Assembly (NCBI GenBank): GCA_964495085.1
Contig: CAZBUK010000067.1
Span: 1-22,479, forward strand
DNA length: 22,479 nucleotides
From: CAZBUK01 sp964495085
GTDB taxonomy: Bacteria > Bacteroidota > Ignavibacteria > T3Sed10-11
Reading direction: 5' to 3'
Each line of letters starts with the position of its first letter. Position 1 is the stretch's first letter. The notes below the pieces were generated by a model. The model did no database searches and was not told the origin of the DNA. It was given only the letters and a program-made list of their open reading frames with translations. A program made the translations under genes and the position numbers. Below are positions 1-7,911 of this stretch, one piece after another.

Positions 1-1
1 C

Positions 2-295
2 GTCCGGTTCGGAGGGAGGGGGAGAGCTAATCACTCTCTCCCTACCCCTATCATAGTTACCGATTTACTCGCATCTATCAAGAAGTATACCGCGTTGCGT
101 GCGAATCGAATCCTTCATCGTTCCGGTTCCTTCTGGCAGCACGAAAGTTACGATCACATAATTAGAAATAACGGCGAGTTGGTACGGATCATTAACTATG
201 TTCTCAACAACCCGGTCAAAGCCGGGTATGTCGAACATCCGGAGCAATGGAAGTGGTCGTATTGCCGGGAGGATATAATGTCATATTATTCATAA
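2..295 (+). CDS. REP-associated tyrosine transposase (RAYT, Y1/IS200-like), 5'-truncated by window edge
   Basis: The reading frame is open from the left edge to the TAA at 293-295, so only the C-terminal part of the protein is present. The visible part contains 'SGSFWQHESYDHIIRN' followed by 'RIINYVLNNPVKAG' and a closing 'WKWSY', the signature C-terminal block of REP-associated Y1 (HUH) transposases. In this family these proteins nick single-stranded DNA next to short palindromic repeats. The N-terminal HxH and the nucleophilic tyrosine region would lie outside the window. A TTG at 95 could be mistaken for a start, but family resemblance begins upstream of it (TDLLASIKKYTA), so it is internal. 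The gene may be intact beyond the edge or may be a remnant. It is followed by a repeat-and-hairpin region at 498-589 that could be related to it. Confidence 0.8.
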   Translation, partial: VRFGGRGRANHSLPTPIIVTDLLASIKKYTALRANRILHRSGSFWQHESYDHIIRNNGELVRIINYVLNNPVKAGYVEHPEQWKWSYCREDIMSYYS

Positions 296-497
296 GCCGA
301 CGAGTCTGGTCGCCCTACAGGACGAAAGAGTGAACAAAATATAAAAAGTTCCATGCACCATATATCAAACATCTTCTCGACGATTTTTAAAAGAACCCAC
401 AGAAGTAAAGGTATGAACGGATGAGATGATTCCATTGTTATCACCGATTAGGAATGTGATCAATTTACTATTGCCGATTGAAATTAACATAATGTTC

Positions 498-589
498 AAT
501 AATCCGTTTCATCTGTTTTGTATTAACCGGATTACGGTAGAATTACTATTCTACCCGTAACGAATAATCCGCTTCATCCGTTTAATCCG
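498..589. repeat. Direct repeat - hairpin - direct repeat unit (REP-like)
   Basis: Two copies of a roughly 21-base sequence starting AATAATCCG lie at 498-518 and 563-583, differing at two positions. Between them, 532-543 and 548-560 form an inverted repeat (TTACGGTAGAAT against ATTCTACCCGTAA) with a four-base loop and one bulged base. In the second copy the pentamer ATCCG recurs every nine bases, at 567, 576 and 585. The position about 200 bases after a REP-associated transposase makes a REP/BIME-like element possible, but that link is inference. The family can only be established by finding other copies in the genome. Confidence 0.5.
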
Positions 590-705
590 TTGTCGTTCTT
601 TAAGGTCTGGAGAATTGAAATCCGAACGGCTCACCGAATCACTCAGCATATTCTATCAAAACCGCTATCTACGCCGCTACTATAGTCCCCCGCGCATCCC
701 CTTCA

Positions 706-734
706 TTGACATTATACCTTTTTGTACATAAATT
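706..734 (+). promoter_or_regulatory. Candidate promoter for the sigma-FecR-TonB receptor locus
   Basis: A perfect TTGACA at 706-711 is followed after exactly 17 bases by TAAATT at 729-734, which matches four of six positions of the -10 consensus. Transcription would start near 741 and leave a leader of about 88 bases before the sigma factor start. The match is to the general sigma-70 consensus, not to the TTTG/TAnnTTTG pattern of some Bacteroidota, so function in the host is inferred. Confidence 0.5.
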
Positions 735-828
735 AGCGCATAATATCGTGCATATCCTCTCCCAGACGAAAAATTCTGCACGAGACTCGTCGGAAAACAC
801 CGGAACGGATCCGGGGAATTAAATCAGC

Positions 829-1422
829 ATGTCTACCTCGCGATTTAAAAACTTCAGATCTCTCTCTCCTCAACTAGCCGATTCGATTCCGGAAGACCAA
901 TGGGTCGACCTCATCCGCACCGGCAGCCGTTCGGTCTTCGAGCAGCTGTTCCGTTCCTACTATTCACGCCTCTGCCGGTACGCGTACCGTTTAGTCGGAT
1001 CGAGGGATGCGGCTGAAGATTTGGTTCAAAACGTGTTTCTGAACATCTGGAAAAACCGCGAATCATGGAATCCGCAGTCGCTGCCGGTTGTGTATCTGTA
1101 TCGGGCAACAAGAAACCAGGTAATTAACTATGCTAAGCATCGGAAGATTCGCGGCGATAGCTTCGGGCACGAAGTAGAAACCCGATTTGTCGACGACCAG
1201 ACGCCTGAATCCCAATATCTCCAGAATGAATGCGTAAGCTCCGTTCGTGAAACGATCGCCCGCCTGCCGGATCGCTGCCGGCAGATCTTTCTGATGAAAA
1301 AAGACGACGGACTGAAATATTCTGAGATTGCCGCCATCCTCGGCATCTCCGTAAAAACAGTGGAAACGCAGATGAGCAGAGCGCTCCGACACCTGCGGGA
1401 AAAACTCGCCGAGTATACCTGA
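829..1422 (+). CDS. ECF sigma-70 factor, FecI-like (Bacteroidota type)
   Basis: The 197-residue protein is an extracytoplasmic-function sigma factor that would direct RNA polymerase to the promoter of a linked outer-membrane uptake locus. Sigma region 2 spans about residues 37-104 ('VFEQLFRSYYSRLCRYAYRL' followed by 'AAEDLVQNVFLNIW'), and region 4 spans about 138-190 ('LPDRCRQIFLMKKDDGLKYSEIA' region followed by the 'LGISVKTVETQMSRAL' helix-turn-helix). Length and motifs fit the FecI-like subfamily usual beside FecR and TonB receptors. The ATG at 829 is the first start in the frame; only a weak GGGGA lies upstream. Genes for a FecR anti-sigma and a TonB receptor with an STN domain follow in the same direction, giving a complete FecI-FecR-FecA-type signalling set. 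Confidence 0.93.
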   Translation: MSTSRFKNFRSLSPQLADSIPEDQWVDLIRTGSRSVFEQLFRSYYSRLCRYAYRLVGSRDAAEDLVQNVFLNIWKNRESWNPQSLPVVYLYRATRNQVINYAKHRKIRGDSFGHEVETRFVDDQTPESQYLQNECVSSVRETIARLPDRCRQIFLMKKDDGLKYSEIAAILGISVKTVETQMSRALRHLREKLAEYT

Positions 1423-1719
1423 TCTCCTTTCTCACGTACAATCCGGCCGCATAAGCTCTCATATTTTCGTACGGTATGCTTTTTCCGGTCTGCCTGTATC
1501 TTCGATGCAATACCCAAACCAATCCGGATGCGTCGTCGAGAATTAAAGAATAGGCTTCTCCTCCGAAACAATGCAAATTTTTCTCTAACGGTTGTAAGGG
1601 TAATCCCCGGTTCGGTTGTCATGTACTATAGCGGACATACCGGCTTCGCTTCCGGCAACCGGCAAATTTTGCCAATTACCGGCAAATATTATCGAAACAT
1701 ACAGGATAGGACAGAAGCA
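1423..1719. other. Sigma-FecR intergenic region with CCGGCAA repeats
   Basis: The FecR frame is open across part of this stretch from an ATG at 1528, but the translation there looks unlike any FecR N-terminus. It holds two near-identical 13-base direct repeats, ACCGGCAAATTTT at 1658-1670 and ACCGGCAAATATT at 1678-1690, exactly 20 bases apart. A further CCGGCAA at 1652-1658 abuts them, and a palindrome GGCAAATTTTGCC sits at 1661-1673. The pattern suggests a regulatory leader for FecR, possibly a regulator binding site. Confidence 0.45.
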
Positions 1720-2763
1720 TTGAAAGATAAGATCATACGTTACTTTTTAAATGAATCCCCATCAGGCGAGAGGGATGAGGTTCAAAAGCTGATCGATACA
1801 AACGAGGATGCAAGAAAGTTTCTATCGGAACTTGAGAGAATCTGGGCGCAATCCCGGAGCAAAAACGTCGACTGGGATGTAGATAGAGCTTGGGATAGAT
1901 TCACAACCGCTGTCGAATCCGGGGAACCGCAGAGTACCGAAACTGCTGCCGATATTCCGGCTCCCCCTATGGGACGACGAATCCATGCGCATAGACCCTC
2001 GCACATTCCCGCCGTCTTCAAAGTTGCGGCTGTAGTAATCCTCGTAGTTCTTACCCCAATTTACATAATGTGGAAATCTGGCTTATTCGAAAGTAAAATC
2101 ACAAACGAAATCACGATGAGAGACGTCGTGACGGGTAAAGGACAGTTTACCCGGATCGTCTTATCGGACGGTACCAGAGTCCTGTTGAATTCGGTAAGTG
2201 CACTCGCTATTCCCGAGAGGTTCTCCGGCGATGCCCGTGAGGTTCGGCTCGATGGGGAAGCTTTCTTCGAGGTGGCGCACAATGCCAATCGACCGTTCCG
2301 TGTGTTTGCCGGAGACGCGCAAATCGAGGTGCTGGGCACATCGTTTAACGTGAACGCACGGTCATCCGAAAGCAGCGACGTCAGGGTGGCGGTATCGGAG
2401 GGAAGCGTTTCCCTTAAAGGAAAAGGTGATCTGAACGAACAGGCGGTCACCATTCTCAAAGGCATGATGAGTACATGGAGCAAGGAGATGGGAAGCAGTG
2501 CGCCGGTTTTCGCGGATGTTTCCACTATGCTCGCATGGATGCGGGGGGAACTGATCTTCGAGAGTACGCCGATGAGGGAGGTGATCGTTCAACTTGAACG
2601 GAGATATAATATCATCATCGGCGTCGACGATCCGTCGATTCTTACGCGCCGTATTACCGCCAGGTATCAATCGGAATCGATCGATGAGATAATTAAAAAC
2701 ATCGCTCTGACGATCGATGTCGCATATAAAAAAGAAAACGACAGTTTTTACTTGATGAAATAA
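1720..2763 (+). CDS. FecR-family anti-sigma factor
   Basis: This inner-membrane protein would hold the adjacent sigma factor inactive until the TonB receptor signals. With the TTG at 1720 as start it has 347 residues, a normal FecR length, and begins 'KDKIIRYFLNESPSGERDEV', the usual N-terminal anti-sigma helix. One membrane segment lies at about 98-117. The periplasmic FecR domain spans about 133-232 ('LSDGTRVLLNSVSALAIPERF', 'GEAFFEVAHNANRPFRV', 'VLGTSFNVNA'). A DUF4974/short STN-like domain spans about 277-346 ('MREVIVQLERRYNIII'). An AGGATAGG sequence at 1703-1710 supports the TTG start. An ATG at 1528 would add 64 residues of non-FecR-like sequence over a repeat-rich leader; it is the alternative start. 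Confidence 0.88.
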   Translation: MKDKIIRYFLNESPSGERDEVQKLIDTNEDARKFLSELERIWAQSRSKNVDWDVDRAWDRFTTAVESGEPQSTETAADIPAPPMGRRIHAHRPSHIPAVFKVAAVVILVVLTPIYIMWKSGLFESKITNEITMRDVVTGKGQFTRIVLSDGTRVLLNSVSALAIPERFSGDAREVRLDGEAFFEVAHNANRPFRVFAGDAQIEVLGTSFNVNARSSESSDVRVAVSEGSVSLKGKGDLNEQAVTILKGMMSTWSKEMGSSAPVFADVSTMLAWMRGELIFESTPMREVIVQLERRYNIIIGVDDPSILTRRITARYQSESIDEIIKNIALTIDVAYKKENDSFYLMK

Positions 2764-2793
2764 CGGGCTACGTATTCGTCAGGAAACTCAGGT

Positions 2794-5700
2794 ATGGGTA
2801 GATCGACGTATCGCTTTTTCGTTGTACTCGTCTGTTCGGCGCTCGCGGCATGTATCTTCAGTTCTGCGGCGGTATCCCAAACGACCGAACGGGTCGCAAA
2901 GGAAAATACGGCAGGGAACAGGATCGGCGACATCCGTCCGATTAATTTCAACCGGTTCGATTTGATCATTTCGGTCGATCTTAAGGACGCCGACCTCGAA
3001 TATTCCCTTCGGGCGATTGCCGATAAGGGAGGCGTCCTCCTCTCATATAGCCCTGATATGCTGCCTTCCGGAAAGGTCGTCACACTGCAGAAAGAATTCA
3101 TTACCGTCGCCGATGCGTTCAATGAACTCCTATCCGATTTTAATGTCGGTATTCTGCTTCAACCGCCGAACAGGGCTATCCTCACAACCGAACAGACTAT
3201 CGACCGTGAAACGGGAGAAATAACGGGCATCGTCACCGACAAAACCACGGGACAGTCGCTCGAAGGTGCCAACGTCGTTTTGCAAGGTACCACCATTGGC
3301 GCCGCGACGGATAAAGACGGAGTATATTTAATCCGCCGGATACCCGCAGGTACCTACAGACTCGTGGTTTCATACATCGGATATATTCGAAATGAAGATA
3401 TCGAGTTCACGATAGCGGGGGGACGGGTTTTACACATAGACGTCCAACTGGAATGGATCGGTCTGGCTCTCGACGAAGTCGCCATTACCGCCCAGGCAGA
3501 AGGACAGATGCGGGCGATCAACCAACAGCTCGGATCCTCGTCGATCGTGAGCGTTGTCTCATCGACACGGATTCAGGAATTGCCCGATGCAAATGCCGCG
3601 GAATCTATCGGCAGACTCCCGGGCGTATACATCACCAGGGTAGGAGGGGAGGGGACTCAGGTTGTGGTCCGCGGTCTCGCCCCGAAATACAATGTCATTA
3701 CAATCGACGGAGTGCGGATGGCCTCGTCGAATCCGGGTGACCGGAGCGCGGACCTGAGCATGATCTCGTCCGATATGCTTCAGGGAATCGAAGTCTTTAA
3801 AACGATTACCGCAGATCAGGATGCGGATGTCCTCGGCGGAACCGTTAACTTTAAATTGAGAGAAGCGGACGGGCGCCAGGAACGGTTCGGACTCAGATTG
3901 CTCGCACAGGGAGGTTACACGGGTCTGTCGAACGCTTATAATAAATATAACAACTACAAACTGGTTCCCGGCATCGAGACGCGATTGTTCAACGACAGGC
4001 TCGGCGTGCTCGTACAAGCGAACTTTGAACGGAGAAATCTCGCATCGAACGAGTTCGGCGCTGCATATCGGAACAAGGGAGCGGATCACGTCGATTATCT
4101 TACCCAGTCGATTACCCTCCATGATATTCACCGCGACAGACGGCGGGTAAACGGTGCGCTGCTCCTGGATTATAAACAGCGGTCGGGTAAGATCGGTTTG
4201 ACCAACTTCATCAGTTCGGGAATAACTGATATCGTAGACAGGAGCCAGAATCTGGCCATCTATCTCGGCCCCGGGGCGAGGAACCAGCATGTATATTCTC
4301 TCGGCTATTCGCGAACCGAGTTGAAGATGATGAGCAATACGCTCAATATCGAACGCCAGCTCCCCTTCGCCCATGTCGGTGCGAAGATCTCACATAATCT
4401 TTCCGAAACGGTGAATCCGGACGACTGGGCGGTGACCTTTTATCAGTCGCCTGCGGGCATCAACCAGTTCGAAAACGTCGAGAACCTCGATCCGAAGGTC
4501 GTTTCGAAGGCAGTGTTAACCGATCCCGCGCGAACGCGGCTGAACACCATATCGACGACGAGCGGGCGAACGAAGGAGCGTGCGATCACTGCTTCGCTGG
4601 ACGTCCTCGTTCCGGTCTTTATTTCGAAGAACTTCACTCCCGAAATTAAATTCGGAGGATTATACCGTATCAACCGACGGTCATACAGCGCCGAGGTTTT
4701 CGGTACGAATGCAACATTTATTTCACCGAGCGCCCGCGGAGCTTCGCAGATGATCGTGGGGGAATTCGGCATTCAAACGAACGATCCATTGTCGATTCCG
4801 CTTTCGTTCTTCGTCGATCCCGGTTATAACTATGGAAAATTTCTCGACGGTGATTTTGAGATGCATAATCCGATGCACTTCAGGATGATCGAAGACCTGG
4901 TGCGATTTGCTCAATCGCACTTCGAGGCGTTTGCAGCTGCCGGTTCCGCTGAGGCCTTTGCCCGGAACAATTATTTATCCATCACGAATAATTACTCCGG
5001 TAAAGAAAACCTTGCCGCCGGATATGCGATGACGACGTTCCATATCGGCCGGAAACTCATGGTAATTCCCGGAATCCGGTTCCAGACCCTGACGACCTCA
5101 TATTCGGGAATTCGCGGCCAGCAATCGCCGCTTTCGTATCAGCGCTATGACCACTCCGATACGACGATCACCGTCCGGCACCCGTACTGGCTCCCCAATC
5201 TGAATATCCGCTATAAGGCGTTTTCATGGTTCGACATCCGTCTCGCGTACTCGAACACGATCTCGTATCCGGATTTCAATGCGATCCTGCCGCGCATCGA
5301 CGTAACAACCGGGGCCGCGCTCGCATGGAACAACTTTTTACTGAAACCGTCCCGCTCGGCGAACTACGACCTGTACTTTACTTTCTTCGAAAACAAGATC
5401 GGTCTGTTCACCGTGGGCGGATTTCTGAAGCGGATCGAAAACCTCATCTATCCCTGGACTTTCAACAAGGCCGGACTCGAAGCGAAGCCATACTATCTCA
5501 CCGACCGGAATCCGGCGGCTCATCTGACGTATACGATCAGCACGTTCGTCAACAGCCCCTATATGATCAATAACTGGGGTCTGGAAGTGGACTGGCAGAC
5601 TCACTTCTGGTATTTGCCGCATCCGTTCAAAGGAATCGTGTTCAACGTCAACTATACGCGCGGTTACTCGAGGGCGGAATATCCATACGTCTATGCGGGC

Positions 5701-6069
5701 GCGACGAGCGCAACCGATATTGATACCTCGTTTACCGACAGACTGCTCTTCCAGCCGAATAATATCGTCAACGTCTCGATCGGCTACGATTATAAAGATT
5801 TCTCGATCCGCGTCTCAATGATCTATCATGACGATGTCTTCGTCGGTGTCAGCCAGTGGCCGCAGCTGAGAGCCATCACGGCGCCGTATAATCGCTGGGA
5901 TATCTCATTCAGGCAGAAACTACCCTGGTTGTCGCTTCAACTCTACGGGGAGGTGAACAATCTTAACGGAGAAAGAGACCTCAATGTGCTGCAGAAATAC
6001 GCTCACATTCCGAGATCAGCAGAGACGTACGGAATGACGGCGAATATGGGAATCCGCTGGCAGTTTTAA
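2794..6069 (+). CDS. TonB-dependent receptor with STN signalling and carboxypeptidase-regulatory-like domains
   Basis: The 1091-residue protein is an outer-membrane, TonB-energised importer that also signals to the sigma/FecR pair. Domains in order: signal peptide (1-29, ending 'SSAAVSQ'); secretin/TonB short N-terminal (STN) domain at about 57-130, which contacts FecR in this family; carboxypeptidase-regulatory-like beta sandwich at about 143-222 ('GIVTDKTTGQSLEGANVVL'); plug at about 240-357 ('LPDANAAESIGRLPGVYI', 'VRGLAPKYNVITIDG', 'DVLGGTVNF'); and a beta-barrel ending in 'GIRWQF' with a C-terminal phenylalanine. The ATG is preceded by AGGAAA at 2781-2786. No SusD-like lipoprotein follows. 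The barrel looks closer to the large TonB-Xanth-Caul type than to SusC. The substrate cannot be read from the sequence, but nearby secreted carbohydrate-active-looking proteins suggest an oligosaccharide. Confidence 0.93.
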   Translation: MGRSTYRFFVVLVCSALAACIFSSAAVSQTTERVAKENTAGNRIGDIRPINFNRFDLIISVDLKDADLEYSLRAIADKGGVLLSYSPDMLPSGKVVTLQKEFITVADAFNELLSDFNVGILLQPPNRAILTTEQTIDRETGEITGIVTDKTTGQSLEGANVVLQGTTIGAATDKDGVYLIRRIPAGTYRLVVSYIGYIRNEDIEFTIAGGRVLHIDVQLEWIGLALDEVAITAQAEGQMRAINQQLGSSSIVSVVSSTRIQELPDANAAESIGRLPGVYITRVGGEGTQVVVRGLAPKYNVITIDGVRMASSNPGDRSADLSMISSDMLQGIEVFKTITADQDADVLGGTVNFKLREADGRQERFGLRLLAQGGYTGLSNAYNKYNNYKLVPGIETRLFNDRLGVLVQANFERRNLASNEFGAAYRNKGADHVDYLTQSITLHDIHRDRRRVNGALLLDYKQRSGKIGLTNFISSGITDIVDRSQNLAIYLGPGARNQHVYSLGYSRTELKMMSNTLNIERQLPFAHVGAKISHNLSETVNPDDWAVTFYQSPAGINQFENVENLDPKVVSKAVLTDPARTRLNTISTTSGRTKERAITASLDVLVPVFISKNFTPEIKFGGLYRINRRSYSAEVFGTNATFISPSARGASQMIVGEFGIQTNDPLSIPLSFFVDPGYNYGKFLDGDFEMHNPMHFRMIEDLVRFAQSHFEAFAAAGSAEAFARNNYLSITNNYSGKENLAAGYAMTTFHIGRKLMVIPGIRFQTLTTSYSGIRGQQSPLSYQRYDHSDTTITVRHPYWLPNLNIRYKAFSWFDIRLAYSNTISYPDFNAILPRIDVTTGAALAWNNFLLKPSRSANYDLYFTFFENKIGLFTVGGFLKRIENLIYPWTFNKAGLEAKPYYLTDRNPAAHLTYTISTFVNSPYMINNWGLEVDWQTHFWYLPHPFKGIVFNVNYTRGYSRAEYPYVYAGATSATDIDTSFTDRLLFQPNNIVNVSIGYDYKDFSIRVSMIYHDDVFVGVSQWPQLRAITAPYNRWDISFRQKLPWLSLQLYGEVNNLNGERDLNVLQKYAHIPRSAETYGMTANMGIRWQF

Positions 6070-6117
6070 AGAGGAACTATTCATCAAATATCTTACACAA
6101 ATAGGAGGCAGGATCTT

Positions 6118-7725
6118 ATGAAACGATTGATATTCTCGATATCGGTGGCGTTGTTTCTCGGAGTTCCGGTTATCTTGACAGGTCAGGTGACCACGGTCGA
6201 TATCTATGCGACCCAGGGATATCTCAACGAGCTAATCGACGGCTCGCAGGCGAACACGGTGTACCGGCTTGTCTCACTCGATACGACGTATAAGTTCACC
6301 GATGCGGTGACCGTCACTGCGAGCATCACCATCATGGGGGTCGTCGACCCCGTTACGGGCAGACCGCCCGCTATTCAACCTGCGGTTCTGCAGGACGCCA
6401 GCATTCCGCCGACTGTCTTCTCCATTACCGGAAACGAAACCGCCGTCGCCATACAAAACCTCTACCTGCTTGCCAAGGCGACCAACAACGTCGCGAACGC
6501 CGACGGCGTTGCGATCCAGGTTTCGGCGGACAATGTCAGGCTCAGCGTCGATAACAGCGTGTTCGACGGCTGGCAGGCGTTTGCAATCGGGTATAACGGA
6601 AACTGGGACAGCTTTTTTATCACCGATTCGCATTTCAGAAATATGGTGCATCCGAACCAGTGGTACATCGGTGAAGTGATTCGAAATGAATGGCCCGGCG
6701 AAGCGTATACGGATACGCTGAGCATGGTCGGAAACCGGATGATTGCTGTCAACGGATACGCCGCAGCGCCGGTTACGAAATTCTATATGAATTATTTCGA
6801 GTTCGTCGACAACAAGGTCGTCTATACGTTTAAGAATCCGTTCTTCATATTTAACGCCACGGAAGCGAAGATTAACAACAACATCTTTTACGGCAACTAT
6901 GCAGGAGGCGTCGACCAGACCGAGCATCCATGGTGGGATAATCTGTGGGAGCCGGATTCTACCTACGGCGTCATTGCATTTCAACCGCTCGACGTGCACA
7001 ATTCAGAGATGTTCAATCCCGACGATCCCGATGCGGCCGAGGAAATGAGAACAATTGAGGTCAATGATAATGTTGTATACTGGCCCTCCGCGTTGACCGA
7101 TTTCTGGTCGACCTGGAATTCGACCGCCGAGAACTGGATTCATACGCCGGTGTGGATGAATCACCGGACCGTGGATATGTTCGCCGACAATGATGCTTAC
7201 CCGAATCTCGAGGCAACAGGAAACGTACACGCCGATCCGGGATTCGATGCTTCTATCGATGAACAGATTCTGAACGGTACGACGGGCAACGATATCGGAC
7301 TTCTCGCTTATTTTGAGCAAGTCCGATCGGGTACCGCCGCCACCGATGTATGGGGATACGCCATAACGCAGGTCGATGAAGCCGCCGATTGGGTACCCAT
7401 ATGGCCTCTTCCCGAAGCTCGTCTTGCAACGAACGTCGGTCGCGACCCGAACGGGATCCCTGAAAACTTTGTGCTGCGGCAGAACTATCCCAATCCGTTC
7501 AATCCATCCACGACGATCGAATACCTCGTACCGCAGACCGGCACAGTAGTCTTGAAGGTTTACAATCTGATCGGGCAGGAAATCGCGACCCTCGTGAACG
7601 AGGTGAAAAATCCGGGGACCTACCGGGTTACTTTCGATGCCTCGCGCCTTGCCAGCGGCCTCTACTTCTATCGAATGACGTCGGGCGCAGAATCGAAAAC
7701 AATGCACATGATGCTAGTCAGATAA
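6118..7725 (+). CDS. Secreted parallel beta-helix protein with type 9 secretion (Por) sorting domain
   Basis: The 535-residue protein starts with a signal peptide (about 1-22, 'MKRLIFSISVALFLGVPVIL') and ends with an 86-residue sorting domain (450-535) carrying 'NYPNPFNPSTTIEY', 'VYNLIGQEIATLVN' and 'LASGLYFYRM', the type A signal of the type 9 secretion system. The centre (about 60-330) is rich in short strand-and-Asn patterns such as 'NVRLSVDNSVFDGW', 'FYMNYFEFVDNKVVY' and 'AKINNNIFYGNY', typical of right-handed parallel beta-helices seen in polysaccharide lyases and DUF5123-like proteins. No catalytic residues could be assigned, so it may bind or cleave a polysaccharide. A strong AGGAGG at 6103-6108 precedes the ATG. 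It lies 48 bases after the TonB receptor and is probably co-transcribed with it. Confidence 0.85.
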   Translation: MKRLIFSISVALFLGVPVILTGQVTTVDIYATQGYLNELIDGSQANTVYRLVSLDTTYKFTDAVTVTASITIMGVVDPVTGRPPAIQPAVLQDASIPPTVFSITGNETAVAIQNLYLLAKATNNVANADGVAIQVSADNVRLSVDNSVFDGWQAFAIGYNGNWDSFFITDSHFRNMVHPNQWYIGEVIRNEWPGEAYTDTLSMVGNRMIAVNGYAAAPVTKFYMNYFEFVDNKVVYTFKNPFFIFNATEAKINNNIFYGNYAGGVDQTEHPWWDNLWEPDSTYGVIAFQPLDVHNSEMFNPDDPDAAEEMRTIEVNDNVVYWPSALTDFWSTWNSTAENWIHTPVWMNHRTVDMFADNDAYPNLEATGNVHADPGFDASIDEQILNGTTGNDIGLLAYFEQVRSGTAATDVWGYAITQVDEAADWVPIWPLPEARLATNVGRDPNGIPENFVLRQNYPNPFNPSTTIEYLVPQTGTVVLKVYNLIGQEIATLVNEVKNPGTYRVTFDASRLASGLYFYRMTSGAESKTMHMMLVR

Positions 7726-7768
7726 AGTGATGCATATTCGATGTAAGATAGTTCATACAGGATGAATG

Positions 7769-7822
7769 ATCGCCGGCATGATGAAATTCGGTAACACCTC
7801 TTCAGCATGTCGGCGATTTTTT
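7769..7822 (+). terminator. Rho-independent terminator after the beta-helix gene
   Basis: ATCGCCGGCATG at 7769-7780 pairs with CATGTCGGCGAT at 7806-7817 with a single G-T wobble, giving a 12-base-pair stem. A run of six T follows directly (7817-7822). The 25-base loop is longer than usual. It closes the sigma-FecR-TonB-receptor-beta-helix unit. Confidence 0.85.
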
Positions 7823-7911
7823 ATATATATTCAGAAGAACCGATATCTCACGCGGCGCCGCATCGATTCACCTTGTGTCGCCGGACCCCCTGACAATCAT
7901 TACGGACTAAC

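Larger units (their letters stand above)
296..828. other. Gene-free region between transposase and sigma factor
   Basis: No convincing reading frame is present. The stretch is AT-rich relative to its surroundings. It contains the direct repeats and hairpin at 498-589 and the candidate sigma promoter at 706-734, both listed separately. From about 735 to 828 lies a probable untranslated leader. Nothing else recognisable was seen in 296-497 or 600-700. Confidence 0.6.

Noticed and set aside
20..42. Hairpin GGGAGAG / CTCTCCC near the left edge, considered as a REP palindrome or terminator.
   Set aside because: It lies inside the open transposase frame, has no T run, and cannot be tested with only 20 bases of upstream context.
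3559..4374. A 271-codon minus-strand open frame within the TonB receptor gene.
   Set aside because: It is antisense to a clearly coding region with strong family motifs; long antisense frames are common there because of codon bias.
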